Positions 9,975-19,320 of a DNA stretch of 64,000 nucleotides are shown in pieces. This DNA comes from JBDGYW01 sp964518955 (GTDB lineage Bacteria > Gemmatimonadota > Gemmatimonadetes > Gemmatimonadales > GWC2-71-9), in assembly GCA_964518955.1 (NCBI GenBank), contig CAZFHS010000037.1, positions 1-64,000 of the forward strand. The letters are read 5' to 3'. The notes below the pieces were generated by a model. That model was not told the DNA's origin, did no database searches, and saw only the letters and a list, made by a program, of their open reading frames with translations. The translations under genes and the position numbers were made by a program. The first letter of the stretch is position 1; every line of letters starts with the position of its first letter.

Positions 9975-10651
9975 AGAAGCGAGCCTATTTCGCGGTGGGC
10001 GGCCTGATTGCGCTTTTGCTAGCTGGGGCTTTTTCGCCTTGGTTGCTTCGACACGTTTCGTTTTTCAGGGTGAGACAGGTGGAGTTGGTGGGTGTCGAAC
10101 ACCACTCCCCAAACCGTCTGCTCGATGCGCTTTCCATAGAGTCGGACCGCAATCTTTTTGCCTCGTTGGCCGACATCGAGGAGCGAGCGGCAGCACTCCC
10201 GGGTGTGGTTACGGCGAAGGCCAAGCGCCGAATGCCGGGAACGCTTACAATTGTGGTAGAGGAACGCGTACCTGTCGCATTCGTGCCGACATCGACGGGC
10301 CTGTTGGCACTCGATGCAGGGGCGCGTCCTCTGACTTACGACCCAACGGAGACCGGGCTAGACCTGCCCATCGTACAGAGGGCAGATTCGACGCTCGCCC
10401 GTGTATTGGCGATTGTACGGATGGCAGACTCGACGCTGTACGGTTACGTGGATGCTGCGCGAATCGGTGGTGAGGACGCTGTGATTCTGGAATTGGGATC
10501 AACAGAAGTGATACTTCGGAGAGAACCGACGTTCGAGGAGATCAGAGCGATCGAACTGGTCCGGCGGCACCTGACCGCGACAGGTCGCCTGTATGACGAA
10601 TTGGATGTTCGGTTCGAGGGAAGAGTTATCGTGCGAGGAAGTGGAGTGTGA
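9971..10651 (+). CDS. ftsQ: Cell division protein FtsQ/DivIB
   Basis: Bitopic divisome protein linking early and late division proteins. It has a short basic N-terminus, one membrane helix (about residues 8-28), then a POTRA domain beginning FRVRQVELVGVEHH, followed by the FtsQ domain with LPGVVTAKAKRRMPGTL and VEERVPVAF. At 226 aa it is on the short side but complete. Position directly before ftsA supports the call. The stop overlaps the ftsA GTG start. Confidence 0.93.
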   Translation: MKKRAYFAVGGLIALLLAGAFSPWLLRHVSFFRVRQVELVGVEHHSPNRLLDALSIESDRNLFASLADIEERAAALPGVVTAKAKRRMPGTLTIVVEERVPVAFVPTSTGLLALDAGARPLTYDPTETGLDLPIVQRADSTLARVLAIVRMADSTLYGYVDAARIGGEDAVILELGSTEVILRREPTFEEIRAIELVRRHLTATGRLYDELDVRFEGRVIVRGSGV

Positions 10652-11880
10652 AGGGCGAAAGTTTGGTTGCTGGGCTCGACCTCGGCAGTTCGAAGACTTG
10701 CGTTGTAATTGCCGACACGGCAGGTGACCAGCGGAGCCCCGGAGCCAAGGTCCTGGGCGTCGGTATTGCGCGCACGACCGGTGTCAGGCGTGGCGTGGTA
10801 CGTGACATCGAAGAGACGACCCGGTCGATCAAACTGGCCATGCGCGATGCAGAGCGCATGGCGGGCGTGCAAGCTCCATATTTGTATTGCGGAATCGCCG
10901 GCGATCACGTTCAGACAAAACTCACGACGGGCCTTGCGTCGGTTGCTAGCGAAGAGATCTCGCGTGCTGATGTGAGCCGCGTGAACGACGTGGCAAAGGC
11001 GGTCACTCTTGGAGACAACTTCGAACTCCTGCACTACATACCGCAGGAGTACAAGGTCGACGATCAAGGCGGCATCAGCGATCCAGTTGGGATGACTGGG
11101 CTCCGGCTCGAGGTGGAGATGTGCCTCGTGGCCGTGCAGGCAAAAGCGGCTCAGAATCTTCGCAAATCGGTCGAGCGTGCCGGCTACAGCGTCACCGAGT
11201 TGGTGTTGGAACCATTGGGTGCTTCACGCGCAGCGCTCACAGATGACGAGATGGAAATCGGTTGTGCGTTGGTAGACTTGGGTGCGGGGTCGACAACAGT
11301 TTCAATATTCCACGACGGCAAGCTCCGCCATTTGGGGTCGCTGAGGTTCGCAGGCGTTCACGTAACCGGTGACATAGTCCAAGGGCTGGGTGTCACGCAG
11401 AGTGATGCCGAAAGGCTGAAGGAACGATGGGGTGTTGCATACACTCCGCTGGTCGACCCCGAAGAGGCGATAGAACTTCCGAGCACTCCCGGGCAAGGCG
11501 CACGCCAGGTGAAGCGAGAGTTGTTGGCTCACATCATTCACCAGCGGCTCGACGAAGTGTTCGAGTTGGTGCACCAGCAAGTTGAAGAAGCCGGGTTCGA
11601 TGGAAAGCTTCCAGCCGGCGTTATACTCACTGGCGGAGGCGCACACCTGCCGGGATCGGTGGAGTTGGCACGAGATGTTTTTGCCATGCCGGCGAGGAAG
11701 GGAGTGCCAGAGCATGGCATCAGCGGGCTCACCGACAACGTCGACGCGCCGCGATACACTGTTCCAGTAGGGCTCGCGTTGTACGGTGCATCTCAGTTGA
11801 AGCGCGGAAGGGCTGGATCGGGTGGTGGAGTCGAAAAGTTGTTTGAACCAATGAAGCGCTGGTTGAAGGACTTCTTCTAA
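10648..11880 (+). CDS. ftsA: Cell division protein FtsA
   Basis: Actin-like ATPase that tethers FtsZ to the membrane. The phosphate-1 motif GLDLGSSKT lies near residues 9-17, the second phosphate motif LVDLGAGSTTVS is mid-protein, and the adenosine motif ILTGGGAHLPG is in the last third. The C-terminus (FEPMKRWLKDFF) is the amphipathic membrane-targeting helix expected of FtsA. The GTG start overlaps the ftsQ stop. 410 aa. Confidence 0.96.
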   Translation: MKGESLVAGLDLGSSKTCVVIADTAGDQRSPGAKVLGVGIARTTGVRRGVVRDIEETTRSIKLAMRDAERMAGVQAPYLYCGIAGDHVQTKLTTGLASVASEEISRADVSRVNDVAKAVTLGDNFELLHYIPQEYKVDDQGGISDPVGMTGLRLEVEMCLVAVQAKAAQNLRKSVERAGYSVTELVLEPLGASRAALTDDEMEIGCALVDLGAGSTTVSIFHDGKLRHLGSLRFAGVHVTGDIVQGLGVTQSDAERLKERWGVAYTPLVDPEEAIELPSTPGQGARQVKRELLAHIIHQRLDEVFELVHQQVEEAGFDGKLPAGVILTGGGAHLPGSVELARDVFAMPARKGVPEHGISGLTDNVDAPRYTVPVGLALYGASQLKRGRAGSGGGVEKLFEPMKRWLKDFF

Positions 11881-11901
11881 ATACAGGGCAACGAGGACTA
11901 C

Positions 11902-13059
11902 ATGGTTTTTGAACTCGAAGAAACGGTCTCGCAGAACGCCCGAATGAAGGTCGTCGGCGTCGGCGGCGGCGGTGGAAACGCCGTGAATCGGATGATCGAA
12001 GAGCACCTGATGGGTGTGGAGTTCATTTCGGTCAATACCGACTCACAGGCTCTGCTGCTGAATAACTCCGATGTGAAAATTCAGATCGGTAAGAAGCTGA
12101 CGCGCGGGCTCGGTGCCGGAGCGCGTCCCGAAATTGGGCGCCAGGCTATCGAGGAAAACCGGGACGACGTATTGAGCGTGCTGGAAGGGGCGGATCTCGT
12201 GTTCGTGACCTGTGGGATGGGTGGCGGAACGGGAACCGGGGCATCTCCGATCATCGCGCAGCTGGCGAGGGACGTTGGAGCGCTCACCGTTGGCATCATC
12301 ACCAAACCGTTCCTGTTCGAAGGTCGCAAGCGGATGCGCCAGGCCGAGATGGGTGCCTCCGAGATGGCTAAACACGTCGACACCATGATCGTAGTGCCGA
12401 ATGAACGGTTGCTCGCTGTCGTCGGAAAAAACGTGCCGTTTCAGGAGGCTCTGAAGAAAGCCGACGAAGTCCTGCTTCATGCTACCCAGGGCATCTCGAC
12501 CCTGATCAGCGTCACCGGAATCGTGAATGTCGATTTTGCGGACGTGCGAACCGTGATGCAAAATGGCGGCTCCGCACTCATGGGGATGGGAGCGGCTCGC
12601 GGCGAAGACAGAGCCATCGAAGCGGGGCAGCAGGCCATTGCGAGTCCTTTGCTGGACGACGTTTCGATCAACGGTTCCACTGGTGTGTTGGTGAATATCA
12701 CCGGCGGCACCGATCTCACGCTTGGGGAAGTCAACCAGATAAGTGAAGTGATTCACGACGCAGCGGGAGATCAGGCTGAGATCATCTTCGGCGCGGTGAC
12801 CGATCCTGTCATGGAGGGAGAGATTCGCGTCACAGTCATTGCAACTGGGTTCGATCAGGCTTTGGGACAGGCCGAAAGCCCTTTTGTACGAGGGGCAGCA
12901 CCGGGAGTATTGCCGTTCCCTCAACGTCCATCACGGCCGCCGCGGCCGGTGACATCAGAAGAGGCGGGCACGGCAAGGCCTAGTGATGCAGCGCCTGAAC
13001 CAGGGGCCGAGATGCCGGAGATGGAGATTCCAACGTTCATCAGGAGGCAGATGGACTGA
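11902..13059 (+). CDS. ftsZ: Cell division GTPase FtsZ
   Basis: Tubulin-like GTPase forming the Z ring. It has GVGGGGGNAVNRM near the N-terminus, the tubulin signature GGGTGTG at residues 107-113, and NVDFADVRTVM downstream. The GTPase core is followed by a variable proline-rich linker and the conserved tail EIPTFIRRQ, which in FtsZ binds FtsA. The ATG is preceded by a GAGG ribosome site. 385 aa, complete. Confidence 0.98.
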   Translation: MVFELEETVSQNARMKVVGVGGGGGNAVNRMIEEHLMGVEFISVNTDSQALLLNNSDVKIQIGKKLTRGLGAGARPEIGRQAIEENRDDVLSVLEGADLVFVTCGMGGGTGTGASPIIAQLARDVGALTVGIITKPFLFEGRKRMRQAEMGASEMAKHVDTMIVVPNERLLAVVGKNVPFQEALKKADEVLLHATQGISTLISVTGIVNVDFADVRTVMQNGGSALMGMGAARGEDRAIEAGQQAIASPLLDDVSINGSTGVLVNITGGTDLTLGEVNQISEVIHDAAGDQAEIIFGAVTDPVMEGEIRVTVIATGFDQALGQAESPFVRGAAPGVLPFPQRPSRPPRPVTSEEAGTARPSDAAPEPGAEMPEMEIPTFIRRQMD

Positions 13060-14324
13060 TGCGCGGGCGGGTGTTCCGGGTCGTCCTCGTAGGCACCGTG
13101 CTTCTGGCAGCGGTCGCATGGACCGCCGGAGCAGCCCTTGCTGCTAGGCGCTTGCCGGTCGCTTCACCGATAGTGGTCTCGGCGGCCTATATCACACAAG
13201 CCGACACGGTGCGACACAACGAAACCCTCTCACACCTCTTTGCACGCCACAACATCGCTGGGTCTGAGCTCGTCGATGTGCTTGCTGCGGCCGAAGGCCT
13301 CAACCCTCGGAGGGTGCTCCCCGGCCAGGTTTTCAGTTTCCGCTACGTACTGAACGACCCCACGCCGAACCGTGTCACCGTTCGCCTTGGCGATGAGCAG
13401 ATCCTCACGCTCGACCGGGACACCGCGCACGTATGGGCCGGCGCGTCGGAGGAAATTGTCTGGACGGTACATGTGGAACACGTGGAGGGTGTAGTAGAAT
13501 CGTCGGTGTGGTTGGCGATCAATCAGCTCGTACCCGATTCCGTGCTCAACGCTGCTGGCCGCGAATACCTCGTGAACGACCTTGCTGACGGCGTGTTCGG
13601 TTTTGTGATCGACTTCAACAGAGAGAGCCGGCCTGGAGATAGGTTCAACGTACTCTACGAACGCCTTACATCGGCGCACGGAGATGTGCGGTTCGGTAGA
13701 ATTATTGCCGCGAAGGTGGAAGTGAACCGCGGGGAGCGGAACGCGTACGTGATCACCGATGCAAACGGACGCAACGCCTATTACGACGATCAGTACCGGT
13801 CTCTCAAACGGGCGTTCAAACTCTCACCGGTCCAGGTCACCAGAATCACATCCCGCTTCTCGCGCAGCCGCATGCATCCCGTTTTGAGAGTCCGGCGTCC
13901 CCATCCGGGTGTCGACTACGGAGCGGCGCCAGGTTCGAGGATCATGGCGACCGGCGACGGCACCATAACTCGGATGCAGTGGTGGGACGGCTACGGAAAC
14001 ATGGTGTCCATTCGGCACAATAGAGGGTTCGAAACGCGGTACGCTCATATGAGCCGATTTGCTCCAAATCTCCGTGTGGGATCGAGGGTCGTTCAGGGGC
14101 AGCTGATCGGATACTCCGGCGCCACAGGCTTGGCGAATGGGCCCCACGTGCACTACGAACTCATCAGAAACGGTGCGCAGGTTGACCCGCTGCGGCTCCA
14201 GCAGGATAGTGGGGAACCCCTGCCTGCCAATCGGCGGGCCGAATTCGACGCCATCAAGTCCCAGTACGATGTGTTGCTCTCAGGTCGCGCGGCAGGTGTG
14301 GCCGCCGCCGATCCCGATCCGTAA
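13059..14324 (+). CDS. M23-family metallopeptidase (peptidoglycan endopeptidase, MepM/NlpD-like)
   Basis: Likely periplasmic, membrane-anchored peptidoglycan hydrolase. An N-terminal signal or anchor helix spans about residues 7-28. A LysM/OapA-like region (DTVRHNETLSHLFARHNI) follows, then a middle domain as in MepM. The C-terminal M23 domain keeps the zinc ligands: H282 and D286 in HPGVD and H365 in HVH (363-365). With all ligands present it should be active rather than an EnvC/NlpD-type activator. The ATG shares a base with the ftsZ stop (TGATG), so co-expression with ftsZ and a role in septum splitting are plausible inferences. Confidence 0.85.
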   Translation: MRGRVFRVVLVGTVLLAAVAWTAGAALAARRLPVASPIVVSAAYITQADTVRHNETLSHLFARHNIAGSELVDVLAAAEGLNPRRVLPGQVFSFRYVLNDPTPNRVTVRLGDEQILTLDRDTAHVWAGASEEIVWTVHVEHVEGVVESSVWLAINQLVPDSVLNAAGREYLVNDLADGVFGFVIDFNRESRPGDRFNVLYERLTSAHGDVRFGRIIAAKVEVNRGERNAYVITDANGRNAYYDDQYRSLKRAFKLSPVQVTRITSRFSRSRMHPVLRVRRPHPGVDYGAAPGSRIMATGDGTITRMQWWDGYGNMVSIRHNRGFETRYAHMSRFAPNLRVGSRVVQGQLIGYSGATGLANGPHVHYELIRNGAQVDPLRLQQDSGEPLPANRRAEFDAIKSQYDVLLSGRAAGVAAADPDP

Positions 14325-14410
14325 GTCGTTACGTCGCCTCATCCGATGTCGCACGTTCCCTCATATGTGCCCGTTGATGGGCTGATGTCGCGTCGTATGG
14401 AGTCACACTG

Positions 14411-16249
14411 ATGGCGATAGTCGCGGTGGTATCCATCGTGGTCGCCGTGGTCGCGGGGTATGTCTATCTGAGACGTGAGCAACTTGGGCTCGAGGGAGTG
14501 GGGCTTGCGGCCCTGCGAACGCTTGCGATGGGTGCCTTGGCTCTGCTGTTCGTGAACCCGGGTAGCTCGGATAGACAGGATGGCGGGAGCCCCGTGGTAC
14601 TTGTGGATGCCTCGCTTTCAATGGCGGCGCCGGGCGGGGTTTGGGATGCCGCGCTGGATACTGCCCGCGAATTGGCAGGATCCGATGGCACTCTCTATCG
14701 GTTCGGGGCCGAGGTAACGGAGTTCGATACCGAAGCGCCCGTTGATGGCGCCAGTCGCATTTCTACAGCCCTGCGTTCGGCTGCCGCTCTAGGCGGCCCC
14801 GTGTTCGTGGTTTCGGACGGTGAACTCGACGACGCCGGCGTGGTCGATCCGCGGCTGTTGGACAACGTGACTTTTGTAACTCTCCCGCGTGACACCATAG
14901 CCGACGTAGCCCTGCTGGATGTGGTTGTGCCCGCGAGGATTTCCACCGGCGATTCCGTCAGCATGACGGTGACACTCGGTACTTGGGGTGGCGTTGGTTA
15001 CACGAATGGTATTTTGGAGGTGTCTGCCGGCGAGCGTCGTATCTTCGCACGCGAGATCGAGCTTCCGCCCGCACCGGGTGTAGCACGACGCAACCTCGTA
15101 CTACCTCCACAGTTGATCCCGAGCGGAACGAACATCCTCACGTTCCGTGTCGTTGCGGAAGACGACGCCATACCCGGTGACAACGAACGCGCTCGAATAG
15201 TGCAGGTGACGGAGCAGCCGGCGATCGTAGTGCTGCTAGATCCCCCTGATTGGGAAGGTCGTTTTTTGGTCGCTGAATTGGGCGAGATTGCCCGAACCAC
15301 GGTGATTGGATATGCGCATATCGCTCGAGGCAGGTGGGTCGAGATGACATCCGGTATGCCGGTACCTGAAGAGACAGTGCAAAGTCACGCAAGGAGGGCA
15401 GCGCTGTTGGTGGTTCGTAGTGCGGGGCATAATTCGATTCCTGTTCGGCGGGGTCAGCCTGTTTGGAGCTGGCCGACAGTTGTTGACGCACCGGGGAATA
15501 CAGCACAGCGCGACTGGTATCTGTCTGGTTCCATGCCGGCATCTCCACTGGCGGGCCGCCTCGCGTTCGTACAGTGGGATTCACTGCCGCCCATTTTGAG
15601 TCTGGCTCAGCAACCGCTGGTACCTAGTGGATGGATAGCGATTGCCGCTCGACAGGGTAGGAGGGGGGCGGAACGTCCGGCCTTCGTCGGTGATGACTCT
15701 GCTGGGGTGCGGTCGCTTGCTACGCATGGAACCGGGTGGTGGAGGTGGAGGCTGCGTGATGGCGCTGCACGTGAAGCATACCGTGCAATTATCGCGTCGG
15801 GTGTCGATTGGCTCTTGGGAGACCGGCGGCAGCGGAGCGATGCTCCCTTGATTTCTAGCGCAGTAGTGAATCGTGGCGAGCCTACCTTGTTTGAATGGAT
15901 ACGAGACTCGGTACCAGATTCACTTGCCGTGTCGCTGCTCCGAGACGGTGCGGATGAGGCAGTGACCCATTTGGCCCGATTCGATTCCAGAGGGTCTGCG
16001 TATATCCGTCTTCAGCCGGGATCATACAGATGGGTTGTGCCTGAAGCAGGTGGAGTTCGCGGAGTGACAGTCGTCGAAGATTACTCGGATGAATATCACC
16101 CGCGCGTCGTGGCAGATTTGGCAGGAGGTGGTGCTGCCGGAAGAATCTTGCTCGAGCGATTCGCGCGTGATAACTGGTGGTTGTTTGTGATTGTGGTGGT
16201 TGCCTTATCGGCGGAGTGGGCGTGGCGCCACCAAAGGGGGCTTCCATGA
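14411..16249 (+). CDS. BatA/VWA-like membrane protein of unknown role
   Basis: A 612-aa protein with two or three hydrophobic segments at its N-terminus (residues 1-50), then a region resembling a von Willebrand A fold (VLVDASLSMAAPG, about residue 60; FVVSDGEL about 135). Long beta-rich repeats and a C-terminal membrane helix (WWLFVIVVVALSAEW) follow. This layout is that of BatA/CglB-like or 'glutamine amidotransferase-like' VWA membrane proteins. The metal-binding DxSxS here is DASLS, which fits. It sits between the M23 peptidase and ftsY and overlaps ftsY by four bases. Its function is not recognised. Confidence 0.6.
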   Translation: MAIVAVVSIVVAVVAGYVYLRREQLGLEGVGLAALRTLAMGALALLFVNPGSSDRQDGGSPVVLVDASLSMAAPGGVWDAALDTARELAGSDGTLYRFGAEVTEFDTEAPVDGASRISTALRSAAALGGPVFVVSDGELDDAGVVDPRLLDNVTFVTLPRDTIADVALLDVVVPARISTGDSVSMTVTLGTWGGVGYTNGILEVSAGERRIFAREIELPPAPGVARRNLVLPPQLIPSGTNILTFRVVAEDDAIPGDNERARIVQVTEQPAIVVLLDPPDWEGRFLVAELGEIARTTVIGYAHIARGRWVEMTSGMPVPEETVQSHARRAALLVVRSAGHNSIPVRRGQPVWSWPTVVDAPGNTAQRDWYLSGSMPASPLAGRLAFVQWDSLPPILSLAQQPLVPSGWIAIAARQGRRGAERPAFVGDDSAGVRSLATHGTGWWRWRLRDGAAREAYRAIIASGVDWLLGDRRQRSDAPLISSAVVNRGEPTLFEWIRDSVPDSLAVSLLRDGADEAVTHLARFDSRGSAYIRLQPGSYRWVVPEAGGVRGVTVVEDYSDEYHPRVVADLAGGGAAGRILLERFARDNWWLFVIVVVALSAEWAWRHQRGLP

Positions 16250-17142
16250 AGGGTGGTTTATGGAGGAAGATCAAACGCGTGGCTCTCACCGATGTCACGG
16301 TATTGGTCAAAGGTATAGATCGCGACTCACTAGACGATGTCGAGCGCGTATTGGCAGAGGCGGACTTTGGTCCGACTGCATTCGAAATTGCTGAACAGCT
16401 CGAAGACGAATTCCGGCGCGGCACCCTCAAGACACACGATGCAGTGAGAATATGGCTCAAGGGCCAGATAGTTGGTCATCTAGCAGGGCCTGAGCGACCC
16501 GGCCAACTCGATCTCGGGGAAGGGAAGGGCCCGGGAGTGATCCTGGTGCTCGGGGTGAATGGTGTCGGCAAGACAACACAGATTGCCAAACTCACGAGGC
16601 GGTTGCTCAATGAAGGCAAGAGCGTTCTGCTTTCGGCGGCAGACACATTCAGAGCCGGTGCAACTGAGCAGTTGAGCGAGTGGGCTCGAAGGCTCGACGT
16701 GCCATGTGTCGTCGGCACCAGCGGAGGAGATCCGGCTGCAGTCGCGTTCGATGCAGTCGAAGCAGCGACCGCTCGGGGAATAGACGTGGTGCTGGTGGAC
16801 ACCGCGGGGAGGCTTCATACGCACGACGACCTGATGGAAGAGCTCAAAAAGATCGTCCGAGTGTTGTCGAGGAAACGAAATGGGGCACCCCATGAGAGCT
16901 TGCTCGTTTTGGATGGAACCGTCGGACAGAATGCCCTCCAGCAGGGAAGAACGTTCTCCGACGCAGTTCCGGTCACCGGTTTGGTGATCACCAAACTAGA
17001 TGGGACCGCAAAAGGTGGGGCGGTGCTGACGTTGCGCAGGGAACTCGATATTCCGATTCGGTTCCTCGGCGTCGGAGAGGGTTTGGATGACCTCGAAATA
17101 TTTGACTCGGACGTTTTCGTGGAACGCCTGCTCTCCGATTGA
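16246..17142 (+). CDS. ftsY: Signal recognition particle receptor FtsY
   Basis: SRP GTPase that docks ribosome-SRP complexes at the inner membrane. ATG 16246 overlaps the previous stop (ATGA); a longer in-frame extension upstream only reads the previous gene's end. The NG core has GVNGVGKTT (residues 103-111), DTFRAGATEQL, VDTAGRLHTH and TKLDGTAKGG. At 298 aa it lacks the long acidic A domain of the E. coli protein, as in many phyla. It is followed directly by recG. Confidence 0.96.
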   Translation: MKGGLWRKIKRVALTDVTVLVKGIDRDSLDDVERVLAEADFGPTAFEIAEQLEDEFRRGTLKTHDAVRIWLKGQIVGHLAGPERPGQLDLGEGKGPGVILVLGVNGVGKTTQIAKLTRRLLNEGKSVLLSAADTFRAGATEQLSEWARRLDVPCVVGTSGGDPAAVAFDAVEAATARGIDVVLVDTAGRLHTHDDLMEELKKIVRVLSRKRNGAPHESLLVLDGTVGQNALQQGRTFSDAVPVTGLVITKLDGTAKGGAVLTLRRELDIPIRFLGVGEGLDDLEIFDSDVFVERLLSD

Positions 17143-19217
17143 TGCCGATCACGATCGACACTCCCGTCCAGTTTCTGAAGGGTGTAGGCCCGCGCAGAGC
17201 TGAAGCTTTCCGGCGGATGGGTGTCGAGACGATCGAGGATTTGCTCTACCACGTTCCGCACCGCTATCTGGATGCAACCTCAGTTACCCCTATCGGGCAC
17301 GCCAAGGTCGATCAAGAAGTGACGCTGGTCGGTCGAGTTGTGTCGAAAGCCGTGGTACCCACTAGGAAACGCCTACGAGTGTTTCGCGCAGTCCTGGAAG
17401 ACTCATCTGGAGTGATTGAGTGTGCATGGCCGGGGCAGGCCTTTTTGGATCGCGTGATCAAGCAGGGGCAACTGCTGCTGGTGTCCGGGCCTGTAAAACA
17501 CTATCACGGCCGCCAAGTCACGCCGCGGGAACAGGTGGTGCTGGCGGAGGCGGGCGACGAGGACTCCGACGAGGACATGCGCCTAGGTATGGTGCTGCCC
17601 GTCTACCCGGCTACAGAGGGTTTGAGTCACAGGATGATCAGGAAGATCGTTGCCAGTCATTTGGACCAGTTAATCCCATTTGTAGTCGACACGCTGCCGA
17701 GAGAAGTTCGCTCAGCTTCGAAGCTGCGAGACTTGCGTGAGTCTTTTGTAGCAATTCATCGACCTACCTCGCTCACTGACGTAGAAACGGGCCGACGCCG
17801 GCTGGCGTTTGACGAGCTGTTCGACCTACAGCTCGTCCTGGCCAGAGCTCGGTTTCTTGCGAAGAAGGCGGTCACGGGCACGCAGTTCGAAATCAGGAAG
17901 GAACTGACGACCGCCCTCAAAGAGGCGTTGCCGTATGAACTCACAGCCGGGCAGAAACGCTCCGTGCGCGAGATCACCGAGGACATGACGTCACATGAGC
18001 GAATGCACAGACTGCTCATGGGTGACGTAGGTACCGGCAAGACTGTAGTTGCGCTATTTGCGATGCTCCTGGTGCTCGAGAATCGCCACCAGGCTGTATT
18101 CATGGCTCCCACCGAGCTCCTAGCCGAGCAGCATCATGCCACACTCACGGAACTTCTCGATCCACTCGAAATCGTGCCCGAGCTTTTGTTGGGTCGCCTA
18201 TCCAACAGCGACAAGCAAGCCGTGAGGGACAGGCTCTCCTCTGGCGAAGCGGGCATCGTGGTCGGGACTCACGCCCTGATCCAGGAGAAGACCGCGTTTT
18301 CCAAACTTGGCCTTGTCGTCATCGACGAACAACACCGGTTCGGGGTCGAGCAGCGAGCCGCACTGATCGAGAAGGGGGAAGCCCCAGACGTCTTGCTTCT
18401 CTCAGCGACACCGATACCGCGCACTCTGGCTCTCACGCTCTATGGCGATCTGGACATATCGGTGCTGAAGGAGAAACCGGTCAGCCGAACTCCCGTGAGA
18501 ACGGCTGTACGCACGAGTCGCGACCGGGCGGCTATTTCCACGTTTCTCATCGAGCAATGTCGTGCCGGCCGCCAGGTTTACGTCGTCTATCCGGTGATCG
18601 AAGAATCTGAGCGAGTAGATCTCAAGGCTGCCACCACCATGGCCGAGGAACTCTCGAAACAGCTCGCCCCGCTCAGAGTCGGGTTGGTGCACGGTAAGAT
18701 GAAGAGCGACGAGAGAAATGGCGTGATGCGCCTGTTTAGAGACGGTGGCCTCGATGTGCTCGTGGCGACGACCGTCATCGAAGTGGGTATCGACGTTCCG
18801 AACGCTACCGTGATGGTAATCGAACACCCAGAGCGCTTTGGGCTCGCTCAGCTGCACCAGATGCGGGGTCGTGTAGGGAGGGGTAGCGAAGAAAGTCACT
18901 GCATACTGATATGTGACGATTACCCAGCCACCAACCGGCTCAAGAAGTTTGCCAAGACCTCAGACGGATTCCGCATCGCCGAGATGGATCTCGAGGAACG
19001 CGGGCTGGGCGATCTGGCCGGCGTGAGGCAATCTGGAGGGTTTTCGTTGCGGTTTGCCGATCTTTCGATAGATGCGGATCTGGTGCAAGTGGCACGTGGG
19101 GCGGCATTGAAGATCATCGAGTCCGATCCTGCTCTGGCGAACAAGAAGCATGAGGCACTCAGAACGCGCATCGAGCGCAGGTACGAAAGAGGGATGGAGC
19201 TGTTCAGAGTGGGGTAG
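17142..19217 (+). CDS. recG: ATP-dependent DNA helicase RecG
   Basis: Superfamily 2 helicase that remodels stalled forks and Holliday junctions. It has an N-terminal wedge/OB domain (residues ~60-160), the Walker A GDVGTGKT near residue 290, the DEQH box (VVIDEQHRFG) near residue 390, SATPIPRTLAL, and the C-terminal QMRGRVGRG motif VI. ATG 17142 shares one base with the ftsY stop. 691 aa. The gene ends directly against a heptamer repeat element. Confidence 0.97.
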   Translation: MPITIDTPVQFLKGVGPRRAEAFRRMGVETIEDLLYHVPHRYLDATSVTPIGHAKVDQEVTLVGRVVSKAVVPTRKRLRVFRAVLEDSSGVIECAWPGQAFLDRVIKQGQLLLVSGPVKHYHGRQVTPREQVVLAEAGDEDSDEDMRLGMVLPVYPATEGLSHRMIRKIVASHLDQLIPFVVDTLPREVRSASKLRDLRESFVAIHRPTSLTDVETGRRRLAFDELFDLQLVLARARFLAKKAVTGTQFEIRKELTTALKEALPYELTAGQKRSVREITEDMTSHERMHRLLMGDVGTGKTVVALFAMLLVLENRHQAVFMAPTELLAEQHHATLTELLDPLEIVPELLLGRLSNSDKQAVRDRLSSGEAGIVVGTHALIQEKTAFSKLGLVVIDEQHRFGVEQRAALIEKGEAPDVLLLSATPIPRTLALTLYGDLDISVLKEKPVSRTPVRTAVRTSRDRAAISTFLIEQCRAGRQVYVVYPVIEESERVDLKAATTMAEELSKQLAPLRVGLVHGKMKSDERNGVMRLFRDGGLDVLVATTVIEVGIDVPNATVMVIEHPERFGLAQLHQMRGRVGRGSEESHCILICDDYPATNRLKKFAKTSDGFRIAEMDLEERGLGDLAGVRQSGGFSLRFADLSIDADLVQVARGAALKIIESDPALANKKHEALRTRIERRYERGMELFRVG

Positions 19218-19220
19218 TGG

Positions 19221-19277
19221 TGAGTAGTGAGTAGTGAGTCGGCGTCCCACTCACAACTCACAACGCACAACTCACAA
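19221..19277 (+). repeat. Period-7 inverted repeat element (TGAGTAG / CTCACAA type)
   Basis: Right after recG come three tandem TGAGTAG-type units (19221-19241), a short loop, then four CTCACAA-type units (19250-19277, one reads CGCACAA). The second set is close to the reverse complement of the first, differing mainly at one position per unit, so the whole can fold into a hairpin. The unit sequence differs from the GNRCARC heptamers elsewhere in the window but period and arm arrangement are the same. Confidence 0.85.
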
Positions 19278-19281
19278 TAAG

Positions 19282-19311
19282 TTGACAACCATCCCCGGCC
19301 TGAACTACGAT
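19282..19311 (+). promoter_or_regulatory. Promoter of asnS
   Basis: A perfect -35 TTGACA (19282-19287), an 18-bp spacer and -10 TACGAT (19306-19311). The -10 ends only 9 nt before the asnS ATG, so the mRNA would be leaderless or nearly so. It directly abuts the heptamer repeat. Confidence 0.7.
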
Positions 19312-19320
19312 AACGGTCCA

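Noticed and set aside
19234..19320. Longer asnS start reading through the heptamer repeat
   Set aside because: The added residues come from repeat units and the promoter lies inside this stretch; ATG 19321 matches the family start.
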